A stretch of DNA of 8,822 nt from an uncultured Alphaproteobacteria bacterium (GTDB lineage Bacteria > Pseudomonadota > Alphaproteobacteria > Rhizobiales > Pleomorphomonadaceae), in contig CALCDT010000049.1 in assembly GCA_937900425.1 (NCBI GenBank), forward strand, positions 1 through 8,822, in the 5' to 3' direction. The first letter of the stretch is position 1; every line of letters begins with the position of its first letter. Below, piece by piece: positions 8,646 through 8,822 of this stretch. Both the position numbers and the translations under genes were made by a program. The notes beneath the pieces are model-generated. The model worked only from the letters and a program-made list of their open reading frames with translations. It searched no databases and was not told the DNA's origin.

Positions 8646-8822
8646 CAATCGCAATCTGTTCCTGGCACTGATGCTCTCGCTGGTCGTCCTGGTCGGCTGG
8701 CAGTATTTCTACGCGGCGCCGCTGGCCGAACGCCAGCGCGCGGCGATGGAGGCCCAGCAGGCCGAGCAGGCCGCCGCCGCCCAGGCGGCGCCGGCCGCCG
8801 ACGGCACCGCGCCGGCCGCGGG
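8638..8822 (+). CDS. yidC: YidC/Oxa1-type membrane protein insertase, N-terminal fragment (3' partial)
   Basis: The first 61 codons are visible before the right edge. MSDNRNLFLALMLSLVVLVGW opens as Gram-negative YidC does, with a short polar N-terminus and a first membrane helix (about 7-25). QYFYAAPLAERQRA and an Ala/Gln/Glu-rich stretch follow, leading into the large periplasmic domain typical of Gram-negative YidC. The ATG overlaps the end of rnpA by eight bases and has GGAAAAGG five bases upstream. The product inserts and folds inner-membrane proteins with or without SecYEG. The catalytic helices lie outside the window, so the call rests on the N-terminus and the conserved gene order. Confidence 0.93.
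   Translation, partial: MSDNRNLFLALMLSLVVLVGWQYFYAAPLAERQRAAMEAQQAEQAAAAQAAPAADGTAPAA

Overview
The window is very GC-rich (about 70% or more by eye), with third codon positions almost all G or C. It carries the rpmH-rnpA-yidC core locus in the form usual for Alphaproteobacteria, and the RnpA, RpmH and histidine kinase sequences look most like those of Rhizobiales/Hyphomicrobiales. No genus can be named from the sequence alone. It is chromosomal. I see no insertion sequence, integrase, CRISPR array, tRNA or rRNA.

Left part (1-3763, plus strand). The 3' part of a large gene is cut by the left edge. It encodes a repetitive, probably beta-helical N-terminus, a four-cysteine zinc-ribbon-like segment and a class I SAM methyltransferase domain. 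After a 196-base gap with a weak candidate promoter comes a complete cobalamin-binding radical SAM protein. It has the sequence hallmarks of the RiPP-maturation radical SAM C-methyltransferase family (GGANC motif, C-x7-C-x2-C cluster, C-terminal winged-helix-like tail). No convincing precursor peptide is visible, so its substrate is open. This is the most accessory-looking and most interesting part of the window.

Middle part (3791-7658, minus strand). A probable transcription unit reads leftwards: a TVP38/TMEM64 (VTT) membrane protein, then a MerA/dihydrolipoamide-dehydrogenase-like flavoprotein whose start overlaps the membrane gene's stop (ATGA), then, after 134 bases, a membrane-bound sensor histidine kinase without a response regulator in view. 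The first two are translationally coupled and probably act together in a membrane-associated redox process. The kinase converges on the radical SAM gene with only 27 bases between them.

Right part (7659-8822, plus strand). A 415-base divergent intergenic region holds inverted repeats, a 12-base tandem duplication and a strong sigma-70-type promoter. The promoter is followed by a leader of about 165 bases and then rpmH (ribosomal protein L34), rnpA (RNase P protein) and the first 61 codons of yidC (membrane protein insertase), which runs off the right edge.
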